Source of the DNA: G032773895 sp965248935
Lineage (GTDB): Bacteria; Pseudomonadota; Gammaproteobacteria; Pseudomonadales; Cellvibrionaceae
Direction: 5' to 3'
Length of the DNA: 64,000 nucleotides
Assembly: GCA_965248935.1 (NCBI GenBank)
Contig: OZ252214.1
Coordinates: forward strand, 3,162,001 to 3,226,000
Part shown: positions 24,941-33,455 of the stretch, in pieces
How the letters are laid out: the number at the start of each line of letters is the position of its first letter
Position numbering within the stretch: the stretch's first letter is position 1
Notes under the pieces: model-generated
What the model was told of the DNA's origin: nothing
Seen by the model: only the letters and a program-made list of their open reading frames with translations
The model's database searches: none
Made by a program: the position numbers and the translations under genes

Positions 24941-25549
24941 TTAAAAATCTACACCCTTGCGCGCTTTTATTCCCGCTTTAAAGGCGTGTTTAATATCTTT
25001 TATTTCTGATACTGTGTCCATTATTTCTCGTAACTCACTGCCGCCGCCACGTCCGGTGACCACTATACTTTGTTCTTTTGGGCGCTTGCTAATGGCATCA
25101 ATTACCATGTTTTGATCCAGGTAATCATAAGCTAACATATAGGTGAGTTCATCTAGAATAATTAAATCAAAACTTTTATCTTGCAACATTGGCGAAACTT
25201 GTTGCCATGTTTGTTCGGCCGCTTCTATATCTGAGGTTCTATCCTGAGTATTCCAGGTAAACCCTGTACCCATTTGGTAAAAAGTCACCTCTGGGCAGTA
25301 ATCACGAAGATATATTTCTTCGCCAGAGAGTTGCTGGCCTTTAATAAATTGAATAACACCCACTTTTTGCCCGTAGCCTAATGCTCGTATTACCATACCG
25401 AAAGCGGAACTGGATTTTCCTTTGCCATTTCCTGTTAGCAGTAAAGCAACGCCTCTTTCTTGAGAGGCGTTTTCTATATTGCTGTCTACTTTTGCCTTTT
25501 GCTTTTCCATGGCGGCTTTGTGTTTTGCATTTTTACTCTCGTTATCCAT
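24941..25549 (-). CDS. cobO: corrinoid adenosyltransferase (CobA/BtuR/CobO family)
   Basis: 202 residues. Transfers the adenosyl group of ATP to cob(I)alamin to make the coenzyme form needed by the ribonucleotide reductase at 39475. The P-loop is LLLTGNGKGKSSSAFGMVIRALGYGQ and the Walker-B-like strand FDLIILDELTYMLAYDYLD; the end is KAGIKARKGVDF as in the family. It sits between the receptor gene and cobQ. Confidence 0.95.
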   Translation of the reverse strand: MDNESKNAKHKAAMEKQKAKVDSNIENASQERGVALLLTGNGKGKSSSAFGMVIRALGYGQKVGVIQFIKGQQLSGEEIYLRDYCPEVTFYQMGTGFTWNTQDRTSDIEAAEQTWQQVSPMLQDKSFDLIILDELTYMLAYDYLDQNMVIDAISKRPKEQSIVVTGRGGGSELREIMDTVSEIKDIKHAFKAGIKARKGVDF

Positions 25550-25592
25550 AGAAAAGCTCTTTTTACGATTGTATTTATTTTTAAATATACAT

Positions 25593-27455
25593 TTAAAATT
25601 GAAAACGAACTCCTGCGTAAGCTGCTGTATCGGAGGTATTGTAGCCCGTTACTTCTTGGTATTCTTCATTTAGTATATTTTCAATACGCGCAAATAGATC
25701 TAAGTTATCAAGTACTTTGTATTCGAAACTGACATTGACGGTTGAGTAATCCTCAAGTTCAATATCTCCTGGGTAGTCGATGGCATCTTGCGAAACTCGA
25801 TAGCTCAGCAATAATTGTGTTTTTTGTGTATTCCATTGTATTCCCAAATTGCCACTGTTTTTGGGGCGGCGTATTCTTTGATTGCCCTCGGGGGTTTCGG
25901 TGTCGTTATAGGTGTAATTGAGTCTTAGGATAACGTTTTCCACTACAGGGTATTCAGCCGATAATTCTATTCCTTTTGATTTACTATCACCTACTTCTTG
26001 GTCATACCCTCCCCAAACGCCTATTGAGGTGTTGTACGTTATGGCATCTGTAATGGTTTGGTCGAAGTAGCCTAGAATAATATTAGCGTTATTCTTTGTA
26101 TAAAATTCAATACCGAGATCGTACCCCTTACTGTGTTCCTCTGTTAATTCTGGCAGTTCTTCAGATGTATTATTGTTATTAACCTCGAACAAACTAGGCG
26201 CTCTAAAACCTGTGCCATAACTGCTTCGAAATTTTAGTGTATGGTTTTTTCTTGTTTCTACAACATAAGCTCCACTTACGCGCATACTGGTATGTTTGCC
26301 AAAATCATCGTTATCATCATAACGGGCTCCAGCCGTAATAAAAAAGCTGTCGGCGAAGCCTCCTTGAAGCTCTGTAAATATTCCTAACTGGTCTCGCGCA
26401 ACCTTATTTCCAAATTCAGGCTCGGATGTTTCAGTTTCTAAATCACCTCCGATTAATAGGTTTACTGTTTCCTCCAAGCGAATGTTGCTGAGTACTTCAG
26501 CTTTCTCAATACTTCCTTCAATAAAATAGGATCGATTATTGTCGGCGAAATTTTCTCGTTCTATTTCTGTGCGAGAAATAGCTCCGCTTACAGAGATGGC
26601 GTCTAGATTGTAATCCATGCTTAAACGTGAATTAAATTGATCAACATAACCCTCGCAGTTATGTGTCGTTCCACCAAAGTCTCCAATTTGTGAATTCCAA
26701 CATCGATCAAATTCTGTTGTTGCCTCCGTATTACGCAGAACGAATTGGGCTCGTAGGTTTTCAATAATATTCCAACCTAGTTTGGTGTGTAGGGTTGTAT
26801 TTTCGTAACCATCTTTATCTTCGGTAGGGTCTTGTGATTTATCAAACGCACTAAAACCTTCCGATCGTATGTTTGCAATAGAGGCAAATCCATCTACTCT
26901 AGTGTTTCCGCCAGCAATATAGCCATTTAGGTTAGTTGTATTATAACTTCCTGCTTCAGCGGATACTTTTCCGTTTAGGCCGTCTTCGCCGGAACGAGTA
27001 AAAATGTTAATCACTCCACCTGCATCTGCGCCATAGATAAAACCTTGGGGGCCGCGCAGGATTTCAATTTTTTCAATCTCACTTGATACCGTCAAGTGTT
27101 GTACATGTGGTCCAACTTGTGTTCCTGTTGGGTCGGACACTTCTATGCCATCAATCATGATCAGTGTTCGATAGCCTTCTTCACCGCGAATACGCAATGC
27201 AGAAACCTTACCTAAGCCGCCTGCGGTTGACCCAGAAATACCCGCTTCTGAGCGAAGCAAGTCGAGTAAGGTAGGTACACCCTTTAGCTCTATTTCCATA
27301 GAATCAATAATTGTGGCTGAAGTACCTACTTGGCGTAAGGGTATCTCAGTGCGAGACCCGGTAATAAAAACCTCTTCAAGCTGGTCTTGGGCGTAGTTAT
27401 TTAAGGAAGTAAGAGCCCCACCCGTGAGCAGACAGGACATTAATATTTTTTTCAT
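25593..27455 (-). CDS. btuB: TonB-dependent outer-membrane cobalamin receptor
   Basis: 620 residues. Signal peptide (KKILMSCLLTGGALTSLNNYAQ), TonB box region (EEVFITGSR), plug (ILRGPQGFIYGADAGGVINIFT) and a beta barrel ending with an aromatic (YAGVRFQF), as outer-membrane proteins do. It brings cobalamin across the outer membrane for BtuF. A cobalamin riboswitch lies in its leader, which fixes the substrate class better than the sequence itself. First gene of the operon. Confidence 0.93.
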   Translation of the reverse strand: MKKILMSCLLTGGALTSLNNYAQDQLEEVFITGSRTEIPLRQVGTSATIIDSMEIELKGVPTLLDLLRSEAGISGSTAGGLGKVSALRIRGEEGYRTLIMIDGIEVSDPTGTQVGPHVQHLTVSSEIEKIEILRGPQGFIYGADAGGVINIFTRSGEDGLNGKVSAEAGSYNTTNLNGYIAGGNTRVDGFASIANIRSEGFSAFDKSQDPTEDKDGYENTTLHTKLGWNIIENLRAQFVLRNTEATTEFDRCWNSQIGDFGGTTHNCEGYVDQFNSRLSMDYNLDAISVSGAISRTEIERENFADNNRSYFIEGSIEKAEVLSNIRLEETVNLLIGGDLETETSEPEFGNKVARDQLGIFTELQGGFADSFFITAGARYDDNDDFGKHTSMRVSGAYVVETRKNHTLKFRSSYGTGFRAPSLFEVNNNNTSEELPELTEEHSKGYDLGIEFYTKNNANIILGYFDQTITDAITYNTSIGVWGGYDQEVGDSKSKGIELSAEYPVVENVILRLNYTYNDTETPEGNQRIRRPKNSGNLGIQWNTQKTQLLLSYRVSQDAIDYPGDIELEDYSTVNVSFEYKVLDNLDLFARIENILNEEYQEVTGYNTSDTAAYAGVRFQF

Positions 27456-27520
27456 TTATAGTCTCAATAGCAGAATAAAGCAGCAATTGAGGGAGGCATC
27501 ACAAGGAAAACGCAGATACA

Positions 27521-27549
27521 GTTTCCCTGCATACTATGAGCTGGGAAAC
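27521..27549 (-). promoter_or_regulatory. hairpin between riboswitch and btuB (expression platform candidate)
   Basis: GTTTCCC (27521-27527) and GGGAAAC (27543-27549) form a 7-bp stem downstream of the aptamer in the RNA. There is no strong U-run behind it, so control may be through translation rather than termination. Confidence 0.4.
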
Positions 27550-27570
27550 GCACGAGTGGAAATCCAGGAT

Positions 27571-27730
27571 GGTAGCCCTCCGCTCCATCAACGACAGCGC
27601 TTAAAGCTTGGTATCGGGCTTATAGGGCTTTATTGTAAAGTACCTACTTACCGTTGCGGGGGCAGCGTTGGGTTTACACCAACTTCCCAAAAGGCACATA
27701 ATTGCCTTGTGGCTCTAAGCGAGGGCTACC
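27571..27730 (-). ncRNA. cobalamin (B12) riboswitch
   Basis: Read on the minus strand, the leader holds GGGAAGTTGGTGTAAACCC, then GCCCCCGCAACGGTAAGT, the conserved core of cobalamin riboswitches, and a B12-box-like AGCCCGATACC further on (about 27607-27618). A 10-bp closing helix is formed by bases 27721-27730 and 27571-27580 (GGTAGCCCTC/GAGGGCTACC). It ends 115 bp before the btuB start. Binding of adenosylcobalamin should shut the operon down. Confidence 0.9.
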
Positions 27731-27873
27731 TTATAGCTTTGTATCGTAAAGTCAACCACTTAGCTCGAAAGGGGAGAGCTTGACGGTTCTTGGAATGTTC
27801 ACCTTTGCAAATAAACAAGGCGAGTATACTCTTTCATATAAACTCCAACTCACCCTATGAGAAAAGAGAGACA

Positions 27874-28476
27874 ATGACTATACAGTTTAACAATCGAGAA
27901 AATGAACGAATTGTTACGGAGGATGGAAGGGAGGTTTGGCTATCTCGCGCCTGTGCCGTTGTTGCTCAAATCTGTTTGTACAATACGACTGACAAGACTT
28001 GGCACATGCTGTTGGGAAAACGTGGATCAGGCACACCCGATTTCCAGGGTTACTGGTGTTTCCCCTGTGGATACCTGGACTGGGATGAGACCCTTACCCA
28101 AGGTATGATCAGGGAAGTGTGGGAAGAGTGTGGGTTCTATTTACCCTCATTATCAGAGCATCCCAATTTTATTTACTCTGAAAACCCTAGTGTGCAGGGA
28201 ACAATAGAGGTAACTGAAATACCCTGGCATGTATCGGATAGACCAACTTCACGCACGCAAAACATAAGCTTTCATTACGCTATAATATGTAAATGGGATG
28301 GCAGTAATTTCCCCGTTTTGTCCAATAAATATTGTGAGCCCAATGAAGTAGACGATTTAGGGTGGTTTACTGTAGAGGAAGTAAGCAATATTACATTGGC
28401 TTTTAACCACAATGAATGTTTGGTTAATCTATTACAAGAGCAAAAAGACGCCTTTCAAAGAATAGAATCTATATAG
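27874..28476 (+). CDS. Nudix hydrolase
   Basis: 200 residues from the ATG at 27874 (AAGAGAGA upstream). The Nudix box is complete: GYLDWDETLTQGMIREVWEECGF (G-x5-E-x7-REVxEExG). These enzymes cut nucleoside diphosphates linked to another group, with Mg2+. The substrate cannot be told. It is divergent from the B12 operon and is followed after 38 bp by a glycosyltransferase gene; no functional link is evident. Confidence 0.9.
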   Translation: MTIQFNNRENERIVTEDGREVWLSRACAVVAQICLYNTTDKTWHMLLGKRGSGTPDFQGYWCFPCGYLDWDETLTQGMIREVWEECGFYLPSLSEHPNFIYSENPSVQGTIEVTEIPWHVSDRPTSRTQNISFHYAIICKWDGSNFPVLSNKYCEPNEVDDLGWFTVEEVSNITLAFNHNECLVNLLQEQKDAFQRIESI

Positions 28477-28514
28477 TCAAGCGGTTTAATTACGTACCTT
28501 GAGAATCACTTCGT

Positions 28515-29162
28515 ATGATCCCTAAAATAATCCACCAAATGTGGATTGGCCCTAAAAAACCACCGATAGATATGATGAAGACATGGAAAGAAAAAAATCC
28601 TTGTTGGAAATATAGGCTATGGACAGAGAAAACATTGGAAGAAGAATTTCCCAATGGTTTATTTAATCAAGCTCAGTTTGATGAAATGCCCGAATGGAAT
28701 GGAAAGTGTGATATAGCTAGATACGAAATTCTTAAAAAATATGGTGGTTTTTTTGTAGATGCAGATAGTGTTTGCCTTAGACCACTGGAAGATTTTTTAT
28801 TAAATAACGACAGCTTTTCCTGTTATGAACATGAAATTCAACGTGGGCAGCTTATTGCAGTAGGGTATCTAGGGTGCGTTAAAGAATGCAAGTTAATGGA
28901 TAAACTAATGTTAGAAATATCCAAATTAACAGGGAGTAGCCTTCACCCAAAAGAAAATAGTGCTTGGCAAACAGTGGGGCCTGGGGTGCTAACTCTTGCA
29001 GTTCATAAATATCGATATATAAATATTGCTGTATACCCAAGCTTTTATTTTATTCCATCCCACTACTCAGAGATTCAACCCTATTCTGGTCCCTTTCAAC
29101 CTTTTTCCGAACATTATTGGGGAAGCTGTCCACTGGTTAAAGACTTCAATTATGAAGAATAA
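28515..29162 (+). CDS. GT32-like glycosyltransferase
   Basis: 215 residues. It begins IPKIIHQMWIG, as GT32/Och1-type sugar transferases do, and has CDIARYEILKKYGGFFVDADSVC, where DAD is the metal- and nucleotide-sugar-binding DxD. No signal peptide or TM segment. It probably adds a hexose to a surface glycan or small molecule; the substrate is unknown. No capsule or LPS cluster is near. Confidence 0.85.
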   Translation: MIPKIIHQMWIGPKKPPIDMMKTWKEKNPCWKYRLWTEKTLEEEFPNGLFNQAQFDEMPEWNGKCDIARYEILKKYGGFFVDADSVCLRPLEDFLLNNDSFSCYEHEIQRGQLIAVGYLGCVKECKLMDKLMLEISKLTGSSLHPKENSAWQTVGPGVLTLAVHKYRYINIAVYPSFYFIPSHYSEIQPYSGPFQPFSEHYWGSCPLVKDFNYEE

Positions 29163-29230
29163 TTTATAAGATAGCATTCAAATTCATTGAATTTGAATGC
29201 CATGAGAGTATTGTCGCTAAAGACCAGAGG

Positions 29231-29355
29231 AATATTGGGTATACATTATTGTGACGCACTTCTCGTTAGTGTTAGGTATACGTTATTGTGACACCTTTCT
29301 CATTAATATTGGGGTATTAAGATCGCCTTTAATGTGATCACCTTTCTACATTAGA
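29231..29355. repeat. degenerate short tandem repeats
   Basis: GGTATACATTATTGTGACGC (29238) returns as GGTATACGTTATTGTGACAC (29275), a 37-bp period. A third, worse copy follows (GGGGTATTAAG ... GTGATCACCTTTCT). They lie upstream of the decayed secreted-protein gene. The rest of 29163-29588 shows nothing I recognise. Confidence 0.6.
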
Positions 29356-29588
29356 TTCTTCATCATTTTCCAATTTACAGTATTTTTCAATTTACAATAA
29401 TAATGCGATAAATAAAAAACGGCGTTGAATTTAACCACTTTTTATTTTGTTACTACTTGTTGGTTAATATTATAGCGACTTGAAATAAGCGGTCGAGATT
29501 TAAAATAGTATGACCGAGAAAAGAGGAATGCGTGATTGTTGCTGGTAACAGTTGATATGAAACGATAAACTCCCCAGCTAATTTTTTA

Positions 29589-31797
29589 ATGGTTTGCTGG
29601 GAGATATATGTGTTTTTATCGGTACTAAAAAACATTAAATGGTTAACATGTTTTACAGGCGTTGTACTTTTTTTGCTTGCGCATGTTACTGAAGCCAATA
29701 GTCTTAGTGCCAACCCTAACCCTTGTCAGTTGGTTCAGGGGCAAACAAGCTGCGACTCAACTATCAGTTGGTCTTCATCAAATAACTCCGCCTGTACTTT
29801 CAGAGCCAATGGAACTAAGTTAGGTTGTGGGGGTTCCAGTTCGGTGGTGAAACCTTTTTCCAATGGCAGCCGTATTTATTTAAAAAACGGTTCGTCATTT
29901 AATGATAGCACTTTGGCTCGAATCACAATTTACACTAAAGCCTATCAGCCTCAGTCAGGCAGTATTAGTGCGAGCCCTAACCCCTGTTTACTGGCACCGG
30001 GTGCGAGTACATGTAATGCAACCATTAGCTGGCGCGCTGCCCATGCCCGTCAGGCATGTATCTTTCGCGCTAATCAGACCAAGCTTGCCTGCGGCTTCAT
30101 TGGTTCGATTACCAAATCTTTCTCCAATGGTAGTATCGTTTATTTAAAAGCTGGAAGCGCTTTTTCTGCTCCAACATTGGCAAGCGTACAGGTTAGAACA
30201 CAGGCTCCAGTCCCAACGGGTAGTTTAAGTACATCCTTCAACCCTTGTACAATTCTTTATGGCCGCAAAACGTGCGATGTTGAGGTTAGCTGGTCGGCAT
30301 CTACCAGTAATGTCTGTATTTTCCGGGCGAATGGTATACGCCTTGGTTGTGGTTCCTCAGGAAGAATTACTAAAAATTTTAGTTCTGGTAGTAAAATATA
30401 TTTAAAAGCGGGAAATTCATTTAAGGATCTTACTCTTGATTCAGAAACCATTATTGGTATTGCCGAACAACCTTCGGCAGGGAATATTTCAGCGCTACCC
30501 AACCCCTGCGTCATCGTAGAGGGGCAAAGTATGTGTGTAAGCACTCTTAGTTGGCAAACAAGTAATGCCGAGCAAGCCTGTGTTTTTCGGGCCAATCATT
30601 CAAAATTGGCTTGTGGCAAAAATGGTAGCATAAGCGCTGTCTTTTCAAATGGCAGTTCGGTTTATCTCAAAAATGGCGATTCTCTTAGTGATGATACCTT
30701 GGCGAAACTGGTGCTTAATGTATTTAGGCCCCCGATTGGAAACGTTGAGATAGTGAGTAACGGTGTATTTTCCGGTTGGGTAAAAGATAACGATGCTCCA
30801 AATTTAAGTATTAATCTACGCATACTGATTGATGGTATCGAAGTTGATAATATCGTTGCTAATCAGGTACACCAGCAGCAAGGAACGCATGGGTTCGATT
30901 ATCAGGTAGATAAAATTTATCGGGACAATACTGATCACCAGATTAAGATTGTTGCTATAGATCAAACTCCTGGACTCAACCCTCAGTTTGATAGAGATTT
31001 TATTGTTTACGAACAAAGCTTTAAGTTGGGTACATTGATCGATACGCCTGTTTTAAGTGAGTCATGCCAGGCGACTGTGGATCGTTTCCAACTAAATGTT
31101 ATCAATGATTTTGGCGCAAATAGCACAAATGGGCTAGACGATACTGAATCCATGCGGGGGGCCTTGGACTGTATTCGAGATAGAAGCTTTAATGAGGCAG
31201 AAAACTTTGAACTCTATTTTCCTGCGGGTGTGTATACCTTTAATACCCAGCGAGGCGTATTGTTATCAGACAAATATGGCAACTTCCGAAGCATTAAAAT
31301 ATCCGGTGCTGGCTTGTAAGCCAGTTACGTTGAAAGCTGGAATTTACAAAGTATTTTTAATGTTCAGTTAAGCGATAATGAAAGTGCATTCATTGAATTT
31401 TCTTCAATGTCTTTTATGGCAATGGTTGAAAATGTTGGTGAGCCCATACATTACTCTCAGCCATTGTGGGCGCAAAGCCCAATCACCCACTCTGCATTAA
31501 CGTTAATCGATCTTGAGTTTACGCTCAATGATACACAATACGAGAATATACTACCTAGGCGACGGTATCCTTTGTTACCGCCTAGGTAGTAATGCGTTCT
31601 TGAATAACAATAGAGCGGCGATTAATTTTATTGAGAATAGTACTAATACAGGTGATACGCTTATTTCGGGAAATACCTTTAATAATAATGGTAGTGCAGT
31701 AATTATTTCAAATTCAAATAAATCAGTACGTATTGTGAATAATATCGGGTCAAGTAAAGACCAAATTATCGAAGAACAAAGTAATGCAATAATTTAA
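29589..31797 (+). pseudogene. secreted beta-helix (pectate-lyase-like) protein with four N-terminal repeats, broken
   Basis: The first open part (29589-31319) has a signal segment (TCFTGVVLFLLAHVTEA) and four about 90-residue repeats of the form PNPC...C..(T/V)(I/L)SW...ACxFRAN...LxCG...FSNGS..YLK. A linker follows, then the start of a Pectate_lyase_3 domain (VINDFGANSTNGLDD, YFPAGVYTF). A TAA at 31317-31319 interrupts after KISGAGL, yet the same frame goes on in family style (ASYVESWNLQSIFNVQL) to 31588. The beta-helix then resumes in another frame (31590-31797), across a perfect 12-bp palindrome. The repeats may bind carbohydrate. Probably non-functional at full length; a shorter secreted repeat protein could still be made. 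Confidence 0.75.
31550..31590. repeat. perfect 12-bp inverted repeat inside the broken gene
   Basis: ACTACCTAGGCG (31550-31561) and CGCCTAGGTAGT (31579-31590) with a 17-nt spacer. It lies exactly where the beta-helix frame is lost. It could be a small insertion or the scar of an excision; I know no element with these ends. Confidence 0.6.
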
Positions 31798-31871
31798 AAT
31801 TTTGAGGAGTAGGCGGTGCATTTTGTATGGTTAAACTGCGGTTTCTAGGTTTAAACAGGCTGCTAGAGTGG

Positions 31872-31902
31872 AAAGCTGTTAGATGTGCTAACAGCTTTTA
31901 TT
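31872..31902. terminator. bidirectional terminator
   Basis: AAAGCTGTTAG (31872-31882), loop ATGTG, CTAACAGCTTT (31888-31898), then TTATTATTTT. A perfect 11-bp stem between the two convergent genes. Confidence 0.85.
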
Positions 31903-31959
31903 ATTTTAAATATTAAGTATGGCTTACTTCCTTTAAGCGCTCCTTCAGAGGGCTGGAAT

Positions 31960-32874
31960 TTATATAATTTCATGTGAACTTGCATTGAGTTCTACAGGGT
32001 TTAATGTTTTTAATGCATTTTGGCTGTGTGTATTTAAAAGGTTTTTAAGGTTTTGTTTCCAAGAGATGTGAGGGTCAATATGGTTGGCAATAGACTTGCC
32101 AAGGTGGACTAGAAACAACATGAGCGCAAAGGCGTATACTGGATCTTCTTCGTCAAAGTTGGATTCGATAGCGTGAACGGCACTTTCAAAGGCTTGACTG
32201 TGTTTCTGAGGAGAAAAAGGACTTGTGAGTAATGAATTACTTGAAGAGGTTAACGCCGCAGTCACAATAGCTAATCCTCGTTTGGTTTTATCTTCTTCAT
32301 TTTTTGCTTTGCGCAATAAGCGGTGGGAGGATAAGGATTCCGCATGACATTGATGGTTAAGTAAATCATCCATTTCAACTATGTCGGCGATGGGGGGTAA
32401 AAGTGCAGGGTAAAGCAGCCACTCAATACCATACAAAAATAATTTATCTGTTTCTTTTATATCGTTGAACAAAACATTGTCAGTGGGTCCGCCCAATTTT
32501 GAAAAGCTTGGTATCGGGAGTTGAATGCCCGCTAGTCTTTTCTGTCCCCACAGGTATAGTGGAAGTGTGTTTAGGTAATTAGGGTCTTGTAGGACATTGT
32601 ATTTGTGGGTGTCATGGGTAAAAGCGTTAGTATCTAACCTAAATATTCGATGAAATATGAAATTTGCACTCCAATAATAATCGAGAGCCCCTTTAGGCAT
32701 AACCAATGAATTTTTAACGTTATCCATATAGATAAAAGTACCTTTTGACTCGGTCATATTTAACGTTGGAAGTTCGGTATGTTTGATTAACGAACTGAAT
32801 ATTTTTTGTTCGGTTAATGCTGCGTCAACGAGCAATGAAATAGAGTGTTCAAGAGGCTTAACTGGGGTGGTCAT
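31960..32874 (-). CDS. hypothetical protein
   Basis: 304 residues, soluble, no signal peptide, mainly helical. A distinct stretch is FIYMDNVKNSLVMPKGALDYYW; the centre has EMDDLLNHQCHAESLSSHRLLRKAK. I do not recognise a family. Transcribed alone, converging on the broken gene and sharing the terminator at 31872. Confidence 0.75.
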   Translation of the reverse strand: MTTPVKPLEHSISLLVDAALTEQKIFSSLIKHTELPTLNMTESKGTFIYMDNVKNSLVMPKGALDYYWSANFIFHRIFRLDTNAFTHDTHKYNVLQDPNYLNTLPLYLWGQKRLAGIQLPIPSFSKLGGPTDNVLFNDIKETDKLFLYGIEWLLYPALLPPIADIVEMDDLLNHQCHAESLSSHRLLRKAKNEEDKTKRGLAIVTAALTSSSNSLLTSPFSPQKHSQAFESAVHAIESNFDEEDPVYAFALMLFLVHLGKSIANHIDPHISWKQNLKNLLNTHSQNALKTLNPVELNASSHEII

Positions 32875-33455
32875 TCAGAGAATCCTTGTGGAGAATACTA
32901 CTTTCTAAACTATGAGGTTGAAATGAGGGTAATAGTAATAGAGTTGAAAGTGATAGAACAGGGTAAATGCTCAAAATTTACATTCATAATGAAGTGTATT
33001 TATCATGATGGTAATGAATTGAGATATCTATCTAAAACTAGTGTCACATAAAAGCGCATTTTGTATTTGGCGCCTTTCTGTCTACAGTACTGTAAGTAGT
33101 GTAGAAGTACTTGAGTATCAAACAAGTAATGCTGTTGTGCTATAAATTAAAAGTATAATCAGATTTACCATATTTTGTATATAGTATTATCGCTTTTAGC
33201 CGAAACCGTTTTCTCATACGTGGGTCTTGTAATTTTGTTCTATATTTCGGCTCTTAAAATGCCATTGACAGCTTTTAAAAATAGTTGAATTGCATGCTAA
33301 TTTCTTTGCTGAAGTCAAGTTTTTATTTTTTGGTTTTCAGTCAATGGTAAGACTGTTTTAATATATAGGGTTTAGTTATTGGAACGGAAAGGTGGTTTTC
33401 CATAAGTGTTGAGTTCAAATCCACTGAGGGCCTTAAAACAAATGGTTAAACACCC
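32875..33455. other. intergenic region, nothing recognised
   Basis: About 580 bp, AT-rich, between the hypothetical gene's start and the ydiJ end. I see no supported ORF, RNA gene, repeat or clear terminator. Confidence 0.5.

Noticed and set aside
29231..29355. CRISPR array
   Set aside because: Only two to three degenerate units without unique spacers; no cas genes in the window.
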